A stretch of DNA of 64,000 nt from Limnephilus marmoratus. Its lineage: Eukaryota > Arthropoda > Insecta > Trichoptera > Limnephilidae. The notes under the pieces are model-generated. The model did no database searches and was not told the origin of the DNA. It saw only the letters and a list, made by a program, of their open reading frames with translations. The first letter of the stretch is position 1. Every line of letters begins with the position of its first letter. Shown piece after piece: positions 21,708 through 33,127 of this stretch. A program made the position numbers and the translations under genes. The stretch lies in assembly GCA_917880885.1 (NCBI GenBank), contig OU862913.1, positions 24,623,286-24,687,285 on the forward strand, given 5' to 3'.

Positions 21708-24036
21708 CTGAAAAAAAAAAATTACAATTAATCCCAATTTTTGAGAGCCAGTTTGACAGTGGCATCTATTAATTTGAAAATATATGACAGGATAAAAAAA
21801 CTGGGTTGAATAGATATTTGGGGATTTGAACTCGCTACCGTTAGGTTAAAAAAATCAGGAAGCTTACCTCTCTGATTCAAAAGTCATAAACATTCCCAAT
21901 ATTCTCTCTAAGTTTTTGAGCGATTCTATAGTCTCCCAAAAAAATTATGAAATTAAAAAAGTATGCGTTGAAATGAGTAATTTTTTTTTAAAACATGAGT
22001 TAATAAAATAAAGATTGAACAAACACCATGAAACTTAAAACAAAAATAGAATAATGTCACTAAAAGTGTAACGTATTGTACGCATGTAGTCTTATTGATA
22101 AATATCCCTATGAGTGTGTTAAGTGTTTTGTGTGCCTTTGAGTGTTTGCATGAGTATGTTGCCTGTGTTATATTTATGTCTATGGATTTTATGTCTTTGA
22201 ATTGTAGTCACTTGAAATGTGATTCTTCTACATCTAATTTCTATATTCTATAGATCTCTGTTTATATGTGTGCTTTAGTGTCATATTAATATTGTTAAAA
22301 TCCTGCTGACAAACTGCTCTGGCAGTTTAGCGGGTGCTTATAGTGAAGAATAAAACACACGTCAAACACACGCCATGGAGACGGGTTCATTCGTCCAGTT
22401 GGCCGTCTCAGCCTAAGCTGGAGAAAAAAGCTGTATATTCTATGCGAGGAGGTCAGACCTGCAATTTAGCAGGTCACTGAATCAAAATCACTAAAATGAA
22501 AAATCAAATCGACAATAAAACTAATCACGCCGATTCCCAAGGGTGAGCAGAGAATATGAACCGCCAAACAACTGTCTTGACACACGCTTCCTGCTTCATT
22601 CACATTCATTCTACGTCTTTTCATACGTGCGTACTATTTTATTCTATTATTCCAACTCTTGACACGTCTTGGCGTCCCCAACTTCTCCTAGCATTCACGT
22701 TTGCGTTATTTATTCTCCTGGATCTCATTTTCCGTTCATGCGCTCTTCATCTCCAAACGCTTACATAAACCTGGCATTATTTACGGATATCATTTGCAAT
22801 AGGCCATACATAATTTTAATACTCATACGCCCAAGCCGCAACATTCAGTCCATAAAAATAATGTTATTAAAATAATTTATTGTTCAAAATTACCCCAGAG
22901 TTATTAATGTTTGTTTATATTAATTCAATTAAATTATTTTACTGGCCACTAATAAATTCACTTTTTCTCCGATAACTTAAACTTTTGATCGTTAGGGGAT
23001 GATTAGGCGATGATGATCGATTTCCTCACTTTTTGGATTTGCATCTCCTGGGCAGGATGTAAATCCGACAGTCATCAACAATGTGGATTTTAATTTAAAA
23101 TATTAAATATTTAATCGGCGGGTTTCCAATTATTAATTCAATATGTGAACGTTAAATTTATTTATTCTCAGCCGATACGATGTGATCGCGACTGAAGAAC
23201 CTTATTTTCCGGGTAATTTAGTGTAAAATCCCGATGTGTTAATGGCGGCTTGACCGACCGAGTTTTATTATAATCGTCGATTATAAACATCATCCGATAT
23301 CCGACGAGATGGAATACTATTATTTCAATGGCACACAAACCGTCCGTTTAGTACCAGTCTTTCTTTCCACAACCTGATGGGACATTTACTGCAACCAACC
23401 ACATGATGGGCATGGTGATCCCAAACGTATTAATCACCCAAGATGGAGGGAGAAGCTCGCATACCTGGCGCTGATGCAACGTGAGGGAGATAGGGGCCCC
23501 GCACTGTGCAATATTAGGCATCCGGAATCGTCGCATCAAACGTAATAGGTTTTAGCTAGTAGCTTTTCATAGGAATGGTCCACAGGTACGCATATACTTT
23601 CAATATATAATAATCTTGTTATACATCCACTCTTTTATTTCCTATTTCCAAGCTTCACAACAGTGAATAAAAATAACAGTGCCCACGCTCTGATGGGAGA
23701 ATCTCATGCCTACCGACACAGTCAGCATATCTCGCACCTACGAGATTTGGCGTCCAAGATCCCATGGGATTAAAGCTGATAACTGTGTACCTTTACAATA
23801 TATAACCCTGTATTTATAACATTTAATACACCCACTCAATAAGAGGTGTATATGACATGATAATATCACATAGTAGATACAAAACCAACACACAACACTT
23901 TCCAGTGTAATTACCCTGATATATTTAAATACCCTAACGAGACAACCCTTATTAAAACCCTGTTTAATAACTTACATTAAAACCCTTAATCTCTCTACCA
24001 TAACAATAACAAAAAATAAATATTATTAAAGATAAC
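21708..24036 (-). other. Intron of the zinc-finger gene
   Basis: A 2.3-kb intron bounded by CAG|GTTATC (donor, minus strand) and TTTCAG|TCAAAA (acceptor). It holds an RTE LINE tail (22500-22775). A weak P-loop-like piece at 23348-23539 is discussed under findings. No other coding exon is evident, though one cannot be excluded. Confidence 0.6.
22500..22775 (-). mobile_element. RTE-like LINE 3' tail
   Basis: On the minus strand the sequence follows the 3' coding end and UTR of the LINE copies at 29190-29830 and 52199-53110 (a GACGCCAAGACG block, then TGTGTCAAGAC, then ATCGGCGTGAT). 5'-truncated; frame broken. Confidence 0.5.
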
Positions 24037-24178
24037 CTGAAGAATCTTCTATGCTTGTTTCCGGACATTCCCTCTTTATATTCGGTTCGGGCAAGTAGAT
24101 TTCCATAAATTTCAGACCATCTTTTTTAATTTCACCAAAATCTAATTCCATCTTTACGACTGCGTCTTTGGGATCCAT
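24037..24178 (-). CDS. C2H2 zinc-finger protein, exon 1
   Basis: ATG at 24178 opens 47 codons plus one base, ending at the donor TCTTCAG|GTTATC. The peptide begins MDPKDAVVKMELDFGEIK and is acidic, with a motif IKRE that fits the sumoylation consensus, a common feature of N-termini of insect zinc-finger genes. Adding the one left-over base to exon 2 (21707) gives a continuous frame of exactly 364 codons plus stop. An in-frame TAA lies upstream of the ATG, and a possible acceptor (TTTCTTTCAG) about 43 bp upstream suggests a 5' non-coding exon further out. The start is well supported; the link to exon 2 rests on phase and splice signals. Confidence 0.75.
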
Positions 24179-24253
24179 GTTTAGGAGTGTCTCCGACTTT
24201 TATACTTTCACTTTTATTATTCTGAAAGAAAAATTTCATTAATCAAGTTGTTA

Positions 24254-24645
24254 AAATTTATACAAAGGTGCAGGGGTAGCAGGGGTGTCCGGGTTCATGG
24301 GGCGAGGTTTGTCCGGGTCTTGGCGGAGGATGCGTCTGCCCACCAGCTGCATGGCATGCCGGATCGAGAGAGAATGGTTAAGGGAGTCCCTTCGACTTCT
24401 CCAGCCGTACTCTCTCGAAACATCGCCTTGCACCGCAGTGGGAGGGATGGATTCATAGTCTGTCACTCCTGGACATACTGACGCCCAAATTCCTACCCAC
24501 CCCTTCATAACCGTTTCCTACCCAGAACTTCATCTCCTTCCTTTCATAAAGGGACCCTCCACACAGCATCCCCATGATGACGTAGGCCCTGAGGGGAATT
24601 TTTTTACTCAGGGCCTCCTGTGTGGAGCTAATGTAAAAAAATCCC
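24254..24645 (+). mobile_element. CR1-like LINE 3' tail
   Basis: Matches the copies at 30435-30752 and 51780-52170: a GGGTTCATGGGGCGAGG block, a CCTACCCACCCCTTCATA block, and the terminal stem CTCCACACAG ... CTGTGTGGAG followed by a short A run. Confidence 0.75.
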
Positions 24646-24873
24646 CTTGCATCCATTTTGGATTGTTGTGTATGGTTTGACATTTGCGAAGTTTTGTTTC
24701 AACCTAGATACGAATGAATTACATAATTAACCCAACTAATAACCTATATTGCGCGTATAAATTGTAAATAGTGGTTTTTTGTAGTAATTATTGGATTGAA
24801 GATAATTTCTATATCTGTGCCTAAAAACGGTTAGGGGAACAATTACCCAAAATTCCAAGTAAATACTTTTTTA

Positions 24874-25209
24874 TTAGTCATCTCGGGAGGAATGCAGATC
24901 CTGCCAATGTCTGGAAATTTAATAAAAAGGCACTTTCTAGATGAGAAAAATGAGGAGAAGCTGAATAAAAAAATAGGAATAGGTCTGGGATACCAACATA
25001 ACAGTGACAAAATGGCGGGCGAACTGTCATAGTATCAGTTCGCGAAGTGAAATTTTATTTATACTTTGAACGGCTGTATCTCCCTCAATTTTGCCGAGCG
25101 CGCCTTATTTTTTTTTTATTCAGCTTCTCCACACTTTTCTCATCTAGAAAGTGCCGTTTTATTAAATTCCCAGACATTGGCAGGATCTGCATTTCACCCG
25201 TCATCTCTA
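24874..25209. mobile_element. Foldback MITE of about 335 bp
   Basis: Left arm (24876-24975) and right arm (25110-25208) are inverted repeats sharing GATCCTGCCAATGTCTGG and CACTTTCTAGATGAGAAAA. The unpaired centre is about 120 bp. No ORF. Confidence 0.75.
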
Positions 25210-25633
25210 ATTGCGCAACCCTTAACAACAACTAGTACTGTTTATGAATCAATATACGCTTATATCGGTCGTGTTCAGCAACGTAAGCAATGTTAAAAGC
25301 TGTACAAAGAAGATCAATACATTTTGTTTGACAATACAAACCTGCCTTTTTGTAAATCAAGTAAATGTAAATCCTGTTCCTCGCTATTATATATATATAG
25401 TTGTACACTCTACAACTCTAGAATAACATTTACATATATTATTTCTAACAGACTGTTATCGATATTGCTTGTAATTCCCAAAGGATGTAATAAATGCGAC
25501 ATGAAATTAATTGGCGAATCGAAATGTCAAAAAACTTAAAAGAGAAATCCATAGAAAAACGAGGTGGAGTAGTTGCGGACGAGTGGCTACATGCTACATG
25601 ACAAGAAGGAAATTCAAGCATTACACCTGAAAG
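25210..25633. other. Unassigned AT-rich stretch
   Basis: Nothing recognised between the foldback element and the opposing-array element; only short chance ORFs. Confidence 0.4.
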
Positions 25634-25734
25634 GAGGCGTCTACTAATATCGGAGGCGTCTACTAATATCTACAGGAATTCCAAAAACTGAAAAAATCGA
25701 ACTAATATCTATGAGAATCAAAGTGTTGACGAAT

Positions 25735-26788
25735 TTTTACTAAAAATCATAACGCCATCATACAGAATTATTGTATTGGTAACTATTTACTCGAGCGCGT
25801 TTACTGTATAAGAGATCTAGGCGTACTTTTTTATTCCAAACTCCATTTCGATGCGCATATTGATAATATTGTGAATAAAGCTTACTGCATGCTAGGATTT
25901 GTCATCAGAAACAGCCGTGAATTTAGAAAACCTGAAACATATCTTCTTCTTTACTACACGCTGGTCCGTTCTCAACTTGAATACTGCACCTCCATATGGA
26001 ATCCACTTTACGGTATCTATAAAGAAAACATTGAAAGTATTCAAAAGAAATTTCTGCAGTGCCTCAATTACAGAATGAGCGCACCTAAACGCGGGTACAT
26101 AAATATGCTTTCGAGTTATAACGTCTCCACGCTATCTAACCGACGAACGTACCTTGATCTCATGACTCTATATAAAATCTGTAACAACGTTATTGACTGT
26201 CCCGACTTACTGAAATTAATAAACTTTAAAGTACCACCCAGAGTAACAAGGCTTAACGACTTATTCCACATTAGCCGGACGCGTACAAATGCTGGTGTCA
26301 GGGACCCAATCAGAAGAATGTGCGAATCACTTAATCAGAATCAAAAGCTCAAGGATTCTGACTTATTTTTTGATACACGCAGTACTTTTAGTAGAAAAAT
26401 GAAGGCTGTTTTCCTACAAAGTTCAAAGTAAACAACTTAGACATACATTCGTTTATATATATATATATTTTTTTAAATTTCTGTATAACATTGTTTATCT
26501 ATATTTATATTTTTTTGTTTCAAAAATGATTTGTAAATTCTTATAAGGATATTGCGCATTTATTTCATATCTCTATTTGTAAAATAATATTCTTATGTAC
26601 TTATATATTTTTTCCCCTATTTATAAGACATAATATTTGTATATGTTTTTAACTGCTGTTTAAGTCAATTCGTGAGAAATAGTTTGGATGCAGGTGAATT
26701 CTCTAGTTGATGTTTTGTATATTCTTGCCAATTAATATCTGTATCTGTATTTTCTCCTAAATAAATAAAAAAAATAATTAAAAAAAAT
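25735..26788 (+). mobile_element. 5'-truncated LINE (CR1/Daphne-like)
   Basis: Codes from about 25765 to 26431 for the C-terminal part of a reverse transcriptase: IRDLGVLFYSKLHFDAHID, then LLYYTLVRSQLEYCTSIWN, then the conserved RRMCESLN tail block. The catalytic FADD region is missing. A 3' UTR of about 350 bp ends in an A-rich tail with AATAAATAAA. Related to the RT at 13495-14985. Confidence 0.8.
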
Positions 26789-27080
26789 ATCTACAGCTCA
26801 AACTGTTGATTAATATCTATGAGAACCAAAGTGTTGACGAATATCTACAGTACTGGCAGAGGTTGGATTTGCAATTGTGTATAGCATATTGGAATATCGT
26901 AATATTGCGTATGCAGTTTAAAAAACTTAATTTATGTAAGTATGTATGTAAAAATCCCTAATATCGGACTATTGGACACATTTAGCTGATTAGTCCAACC
27001 TATGCTCTGTAGGTATTAGTTCAACCTAAGCTCTGTAGATATTAATCAACACTCTGAAGTTCGTAGATATTAGTTCAACA

Positions 27081-28055
27081 ACAAACACAATCAAATATTT
27101 AGGAGTCATTATCGATAAAAATTTGAAATGGAAGGAACAAATTTGTCAAGTTGTAAAAAAAATTAGAAAATTGATTTATATATTTTTAAGAATCAGAAAT
27201 TTTTTATCTGTAAAAAACTTATATCTAATATATTACGCTTTGGTTCAATCAACTTTACAATATGCTATCATTAGCTGGGGATCCGCATACAAAACTAATC
27301 TTTCCCCAATTGAAGTTGTGCAGAGGCTAATAATTAAAATCATATTAAAAAAACCTTCTGACTACCCAACGGATCAATTATTTAAGGAATTCCAAGTACC
27401 ATCTTTCAAAGATCTATACAATAGAAATGCATTGATTCAAATTATAAAAGAAAAAGAAAAATATCAATTTATAACTGAAAACCGTACTAGACATAAATAT
27501 ATTTTTTCATGCCCAAAATTAAACACTTCCTTTGCACAAAATTATTATACTTATCAAGGAAGACTTATTTTCAACCGATTACCGGATGAAATTAGAAAAA
27601 TTAATGATAAAATCCAATTAATAAACACTGTAAAAAAATTTTTTAAAGATAATCTCAAAAAAAAAAAAAAAAACAGTTTCCGACTAATCTAATCTACTTA
27701 TAACTCAGTTTCCAAGTGATACTCCATTCTTCAAATAAGTTAAATTTTGTATTGTTTTTAGCAACTAATTACAATAATTCTGGACACATTATCCAAACAG
27801 TAAAATTGTTTTGATAGTAGATAGGTAAATACTTATAATCACATATCACCGAACTTACAACTTATTGTTTTTTACATTCACATTGTAATTTAAGATTGTA
27901 TAGCATTAAAAAATGTACACTACTCTTCCAGACACAAGCTAACGCTTCCATGGAAGAGTGGTATTAACATATTTGAATATGAACATGTAAGCAAATTAAT
28001 ACATCATCTAAATGTACATTATATTTTATATGCTAAAAAATAATAAATAAAAAAA
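27081..28055 (+). mobile_element. 5'-truncated LINE of a second family
   Basis: The open frame starts right at the insertion junction (27081) with TNTIKYLGVIIDKNLKWKE and runs to 27692. It covers the RT C-terminal region (YALVQSTLQYAIISWGSAY) but not the catalytic box. The 3' UTR ends with AATAATAAATAAAAAAA. Different enough from its neighbour at 25735 to be another LINE family, jockey- or Kiri-like by pattern. Confidence 0.75.
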
Positions 28056-28113
28056 TATGAGCTGTAGATATTCGTCAGACATACAGGCTGTAGATATTAG
28101 TATCTGGAGTCCC

Positions 28114-29150
28114 TGAATGTGATTTACACAAAGTTTCAAAATAATACGTACCTATACACATTACACTCCAAACTTTAATGCTGCCCTGAACTTTATACTA
28201 TACATTCTCGCGCAGGTATATGACTTTAAAACGACCGTAAGCATAAGAGAAAGCTGTGTAAAACATACGTGCGAGCGAGAAAGGCGTCGGCAGGGAGGCA
28301 CGCCGCTTTTATTACATTAAACTGTTGCGACGATTTAACGTCAGGTCGGTATTAAAGTTTAGAATGTATTTTTATCCCTATTGTCTTCAGGTCTTTCCCC
28401 CTTAATCCCAACACTTTCTTCGAGGGCACACCGGGAAGCCGGCTTAAGGGCGCGGACACCGAGTCTCGCTTGCGATTGGACTGATGGCTCCGCTTATTTT
28501 CGGCGGGACTGCCGGAAGGCTGCAACTCAGCTGCTTTGGTTAAGTCAAAAAATCTCATCATGTTATATATATTTTTTTAAATTCTATTAACTAAACTTGC
28601 TTTTATTTCAGCTACGTGATAAGTACTGTGAAATAAATAACTAGCAACATGTACGCACTCGCGTACTGTTAACAATGTATGCCCGGACTTTGGAGGTCTA
28701 GAGACATTTTAAATAAAACAGTAACTTCTTTATAATACAAAATTAGAGTCCTGACGTGTACGGTGAAGGAAGAAACCATGTTTCCTTAAAACGTCGTGGG
28801 AAAGTGGTGGGCAATCTCCAATGTACCGTTCCTACGATTTTACGCCTACGCATTTCTATGCCATCCTCTCCCACGACCTAGTACTCCTTATTGTACCGTC
28901 ATGCCAGATAATAATGTTTATCGACAAATTTTTATCTGTGTCTATGAATTTTCTCCAGGAAAACTACTAATATTCAGAAAAATGTATTTTTGTCTCTCTC
29001 TAATCTCTGAAACGAATCTCTGAAAAGATGGGAGCCTAGGGCACACTGTACATAGAAAACAAACTCATATTTAAATCGGTATCCAAACACTGAATCGCAC
29101 CACCACATGCGCAGAAGACAGGACTTATCCATACGTTGGTGACCCGAATG
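28114..29150. other. Unassigned stretch
   Basis: A relatively GC-rich patch lies at 28240-28310 and 28400-28530. No ORF has recognisable similarity and no splice-compatible exon was found. Nothing else seen. Confidence 0.35.
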
Positions 29151-29830
29151 ATGTCCCGAGAATATGTGAAGAATTAAAAATCGGAGCGGAACTTATAAAG
29201 CTAACAGATGCATTAGAGCGAAACTTTTCCCCCAAACGAGCATACTTGGAGCAGGTGGATGAGTTTGTGTATTTAGGAAGTATGTTTACGAGAGATAAGA
29301 AAGCTGATAGAGATATTGAACGAAGGATAAATGCTGGTCACTCCATTAATGGAGGGCTGAACGCCGTTGGCGCTAACAAAAAACTGTCTAAAGAAGCGAA
29401 GCTAGCCGTCCACAATGGAGAGCTGGTACCTACCCAGGGGCATGGAACTGGCAAAGGAAAGATGAAAGTAGACTGAAAGCTTTAGAAATGAGATCCCTGA
29501 GGCGTATGTTTAGTAAAAAACCGTGTACGATCGTGTGAGAAATGTGGAGATCCGCAAAGAATGCAACACTGTTGTAAGTGTAATGAGTAAGATTAAGAAA
29601 GGGACGCTCAGATGGTTTGGGCATGTGGAGCAAATGTGAATGGTAGAAGTCGGAGATACCCGAGGAAGACATGGCACGACCAATTGAATCAGATATTTGA
29701 GTCGGGTCATTTAAAGAGTCAGAATAATAGAAGAGCATTATAAGACGATGTATGAATATGAATGAGGCAAGGAGTGTTTGCCAAGACCGAGTTCATCCTC
29801 TGCGCCTACCCCTGCGGAGAAACGGCGTGA
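29150..29830 (+). mobile_element. RTE-like LINE fragment
   Basis: A frame at 29160-29476 reads EQVDEFVYLGSMFTRD, DIERRINAG and LSKEAKLAVHNG, the RT C-terminal region of a LINE common in insects. The frame then breaks, and the next part (RMVWACG, YPRKTWHDQL) continues in another frame. The 3' end TGCGCCTACCCCTGCGGAGA matches the copy ending near 53100. Confidence 0.7.
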
Positions 29831-29899
29831 TTATTAGTTAGAGTTACAGTCCCCAACTCTATCCAGCTTTATTTAGGATTACCCAAAACGCATCCATCA

Positions 29900-30120
29900 A
29901 TGTTTGCGGTACATTATGTGCAACCAGAATTATATAACTGATCTTGAATGGTTTCCTTCGAAATGCGTCAGCAGATGAATCCGCAACTGGATTTTTTCAG
30001 CGCATTCTGAACATAAGGCTGGTTTTGACAAGAATACATTTGCATACGAGTCCGCTAGTCCACCAGCTTAAATTGTAATTATAACTAGAACACGTGGATG
30101 ACTTTCCTGTGTTTTGCAGA
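29900..30120 (-). pseudogene. Decayed zinc-finger fragment, minus strand
   Basis: The reverse complement matches 18540-18700 (AATTTAAGCTGGTGGACT block) and spells KPALCSECAEKIQLRIHLL followed by TH, a shortened C2H2 finger. Same relic family as inside the hAT element at 17801-20089. Confidence 0.55.
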
Positions 30121-30284
30121 ATAGTTAGTCAGGGCTTATGCTGAGACGCATGCCTCCCAGAGGCAGAAAAACGTAAAAATAAATGTCGCCACAGGACGGA
30201 CAATGCAGAAACCGATGACCAGATTAGTTGAGCTGGTCGTTTGTGAGAAAGTCGAGTTACGAGCCCGATTCTGACTTTGAAATT

Positions 30285-30434
30285 AACCCCTCAGAATAAT
30301 TTGTTCGGTTTCGGGAACAACTAACTCACACAGGTCTCATTGAAATCGTTGTGTCCCTTACTATCATGGTGAAAAATATGATCTAAATCGTTTTAGAAAG
30401 ACAAAATACCGAACATTATATTCATTTTGGGAGG
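30285..30434. mobile_element. Fragment of a TTAACCC-ended repeat (piggyBac-like)
   Basis: Begins TTAACCCCTCAGAATAAT; related pieces start at 46303 (TTAACCCCCCAGGCTAA) and, inverted, end near 36838 (GAAGGGTTAA). Shared inner blocks are GGAACAACT and GAAATCGTTG. Only partial copies are present. Confidence 0.45.
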
Positions 30435-30752
30435 CGGGAATGGGTACCGCCGCCCCGGGAACCTTTATTGGATAACCAACACATTTGCTATAGGTCACCC
30501 CAAGTGGTTCGCTACGTTTGGTGATTTAGCAGGGTGCCCGGGTTCATGGGGTGAGGTTTGTCTAGGTCTGGGAGGCGGATGACCAGGACAAACTGAACCC
30601 CAGATTCCTACCCACCCCTTAAACCCTTTTCCTTCCCAGAACTCTCATCTCCTTTAAAAAAACCCTCCACACAGCATCCCCAAAGATGAGATAACCTCTG
30701 AGAGAAATTATTTTCCTCAGGGCCTCCTGTGTGGAGCCTATGTAAAAAAAAA
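30435..30752 (+). mobile_element. CR1-like LINE 3' tail
   Basis: Colinear with 51780-52170 (GGTCACCCCAAGTGGTTCGCT block) and ends with the stem CTCCACACAG ... CTGTGTGGAG plus an A tail at 30742-30753. Confidence 0.75.
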
Positions 30753-31187
30753 AATAATGAAATTGTACACTTTTATGAAACCCAAGGTTCCAACCGCAAT
30801 TTGAAAAAATGAAACTTTGGGATTTTTTTTATTAATTATTTTCACATGAAACATTTATAATCCATTTGAACCATAATACATTTATAATACAAGTGTTTGT
30901 GTTTGCCATCTTTTTTGTGTTTGCATTAAAAAATTTTATATATCAAAAATTATGTGTTTATTTTATATAATACAATTTGAAAGAACGGGGACGGGGAAAA
31001 GGGAACGCGCCCTTCTTCAAACATTTCGGTGGCACTGCAGTATCAGGACAACCCAAAAAGCTTTCGGTATGAATGGTTGTAAGTATTGTACTTCCATTCC
31101 TTTTAGAGATGCTTTGAAGAAGTTTGACCAAATTCGAATTGGTTCAAATTGAAGTTGGTCAAAGTTGGAATGAGTTAGATACATTAT

Positions 31188-31193
31188 TTTATT
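31188..31193 (-). terminator. AATAAA polyadenylation signal of the TMEM234 gene
   Basis: AATAAA on the minus strand, about 40 bp after the TMEM234 stop codon. Confidence 0.5.
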
Positions 31194-31233
31194 GTTAAAT
31201 CATAAAATTGTTACAATTTGATGATGATTACAG

Positions 31234-31644
31234 TTACAATGGCACCATTTCTTGCGATGCTTTGTCCAAAAAACACAGAGTCGTTCCGATAAGCACAAAC
31301 GCCATCCCAACAACAGTTTCCTTATTCGGCGTCTCTTCTCCCACCAGGCTACCTGCCAGCGCCGTGAATACAAACGTCAAGGAATTGGTCACTGGCACGA
31401 CCAATGAGAACGAGTTGTGTTGCAGACAGAATACGTAGAGAACAGAACCGCATTGGTTCAATAAAAACGGGACCATGTATCTCCAGTTCAAGAATAAGTG
31501 CAGCAATTCCTTAAAGAATTTCACAAATTTAGAACTTGATTCTGAAGACACCTTTTCTATGTTTTTGGAAGCTATTTTGATGAATGGGTTCGTAGCTCCC
31601 CATAGCATTGCTACCAAAACGAGGCTGGCTGCAGAATCAAACAT
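31234..31644 (-). CDS. TMEM234: Transmembrane protein 234 homologue
   Basis: A complete, intronless 136-residue ORF. The N-terminal helix contains the family signature MLWGATNPFIK. A cytoplasmic/lumenal segment of about 30 residues leads to three further hydrophobic helices (MVPFLLNQCGSVLYVFCL, VVPVTNSLTFVFTALAGSLV and VVGMAFVLIGTTLCFL), with the EE-x4-E segment between the last two. Length and the four-helix plan agree with TMEM234, an EamA/DMT-like half-transporter fold of uncertain molecular function. The ATG at 31644 is preceded by an in-frame TAA nine codons upstream, which fixes the start. It is transcribed divergently from PARS2. No intron suggests either an ancestral single exon or retroposition; no poly(A) footprint is seen. 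Confidence 0.9.
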   Translation of the reverse strand: MFDSAASLVLVAMLWGATNPFIKIASKNIEKVSSESSSKFVKFFKELLHLFLNWRYMVPFLLNQCGSVLYVFCLQHNSFSLVVPVTNSLTFVFTALAGSLVGEETPNKETVVGMAFVLIGTTLCFLDKASQEMVPL

Positions 31645-31689
31645 TCTTAATTCTTTCACAAATTGTTAATTCTGTACCTCAAAGTTCGG

Positions 31690-33034
31690 CTGTCCACTTC
31701 TTTTGTGTGAAAAATGGTTACATTTGTTACTTTCTTTCAGTATAAATACAAGGATATAGATATGAAGTTTGTCCACTTTTTGTGAAGATGAGTTACGTAT
31801 GAGAAATTATTCGCTTTTTCAGCATCGCAGTGGTGGAAGATGTTTTGAAGATAACGCATTGTACAGAATATGCATGATGTTGCAAAAACGGTATTGCACT
31901 ATTGTTTGCGAATATAAGTTAATAATTATGAACAAAATGCTTCAAGAAACTTGTAGAAATTATCACAATGACAGATCAGTCAGATTATCAGTAACAGAAG
32001 ACAAAGATTTTTTGTAGATACAGTGAAAATGAATTAAACCATAGATTTATATTTATGGCCAATTTAGTTTTGATTTTTGATGGTAAGTTTAGTGGTAAGT
32101 TCTATCCTACTGTTATATAGAACTACTCTTTTTTAAGATAATTATTTAGTACACATAATATTATATGTAATGGAAAATTGGCCATATAGAGTAAATATTA
32201 CATATTACAATTCGTTTCAACAATCACTACAGGGAAGAACTATTTACATGCACAAAATAAGTATTTAGTAGGTAATTTATGCGTACCTTTTTAGATAGAT
32301 TGAAACAAAATTGACGTTAATGTAAAAAATAAAAAAAAAGGAGCGAAGGAATCGTTTTATACGGGAAATTTCCAAATTTGATTGGAAAACAGCGGGATCT
32401 CTATTCATGCCTTACTATCTCTCCAAAAGTAATAAGTCGTTTTTTGTAATTAAGGAGAAAAGTAGTGTAATTTACAAAATATTTATGTGCATTATCTGCG
32501 GCGATGGAATAATATTTGCCAAAAGTGGCAAACTAATTATAAAGGTGTATTATTTTCCAAAACACCAATTCAAAATTTTTGTTTTAAAAAAATATATTAT
32601 TTGGTAAATAATACGAAATTTTTAACAGTTAATCATCGGTGGAAGTTAATTTTCCAGTGCTGTGTAAGTTCTAATCAAGTTCTGTGATTATTTCAGTTTT
32701 ATGAAGCAGCTGGCCTATAATTGATTTAATAACAGAACTTACACATAACGTGAAAATTAACATCAAATATTTAATTATAATAGGGTTGTTTTAAAAATTT
32801 TAAACAATTAAATATTTAATTGTTTAAAATTTTTAAAACAACCCGTCTTTAATTTTTTACTAGCATAAACATTATTATTTATTGTGATTGCGACTCTACC
32901 GACTGCAAAGTTATTATTGTCAAACTGCAAATAATTCATTTGACATTTGCCGCCATAGAAAAATACTTTAATGTTTTTGACAGACCGGTTGCGAAACTTG
33001 AAAATTAAAATAGAATTGTTTAATTTAATTTAAA
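31690..33034. other. Intergenic region between TMEM234 and PARS2
   Basis: About 1.4 kb between two divergent start codons, so it should hold both promoters. It is very AT-rich. A perfect 62-bp palindrome lies at 32783-32844. Short ORFs such as 31769-32017 resemble nothing known. No TATA box or initiator can be assigned with confidence. Confidence 0.5.
32783..32844. repeat. Perfect 62-bp palindrome upstream of PARS2
   Basis: The sequence from GGGTTGTTTTAAAAATTTTA to its complement has no spacer and no mismatch. It ends 190 bp before the PARS2 start codon. Confidence 0.9.
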
Positions 33035-33127
33035 ATGAAATATTTATCCAAGATATTTCAACCTCTAGTCAGCACTCCAAAAAATGCCGTTGTAAAAAAT
33101 CTGGATGCGGCTTCCAAGAGCCAGAAG
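33035..33127 (+). CDS. PARS2: Mitochondrial prolyl-tRNA synthetase, exon 1
   Basis: Class II synthetase that charges tRNA-Pro in the mitochondrial matrix. ATG at 33035 opens 31 codons (MKYLSKIFQP ... KSQK) ending in phase 0 at AAG|GTATTT. The segment SKIFQP followed by KSQK corresponds to the stretch just before the catalytic core in animal PARS2 proteins; the short basic start could act as a mitochondrial presequence, although it is shorter than the mammalian one, so an additional upstream start or exon is possible. The assembled exons 1-5 (93 + 255 + 81 + 181 + 188 bp) give 266 uninterrupted codons. The protein in mammals is about 475 residues, so a little over half is in view. Exon 1 is too short to stand alone; its assignment rests on phase, splice signal and match to the family. 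Confidence 0.75.

Larger units (their letters stand above)
25634..28113. repeat. Opposing-array element, copy 2, holding two LINEs
   Basis: Without its insertions this copy (25634-25734, 26789-27080, 28056-28113) is colinear with copy 1 at 131-562. The left end begins with a duplicated GGAGGCGTCTACTAATATC. Two 5'-truncated LINEs interrupt it at precise points (GACGAAT^ATCTACAG and TTCAACA^TATGAG of copy 1). Confidence 0.85.

Noticed and set aside
31769..32017. 82-codon ORF between TMEM234 and PARS2
   Set aside because: No similarity, no splice or promoter evidence; left unannotated as a gene.
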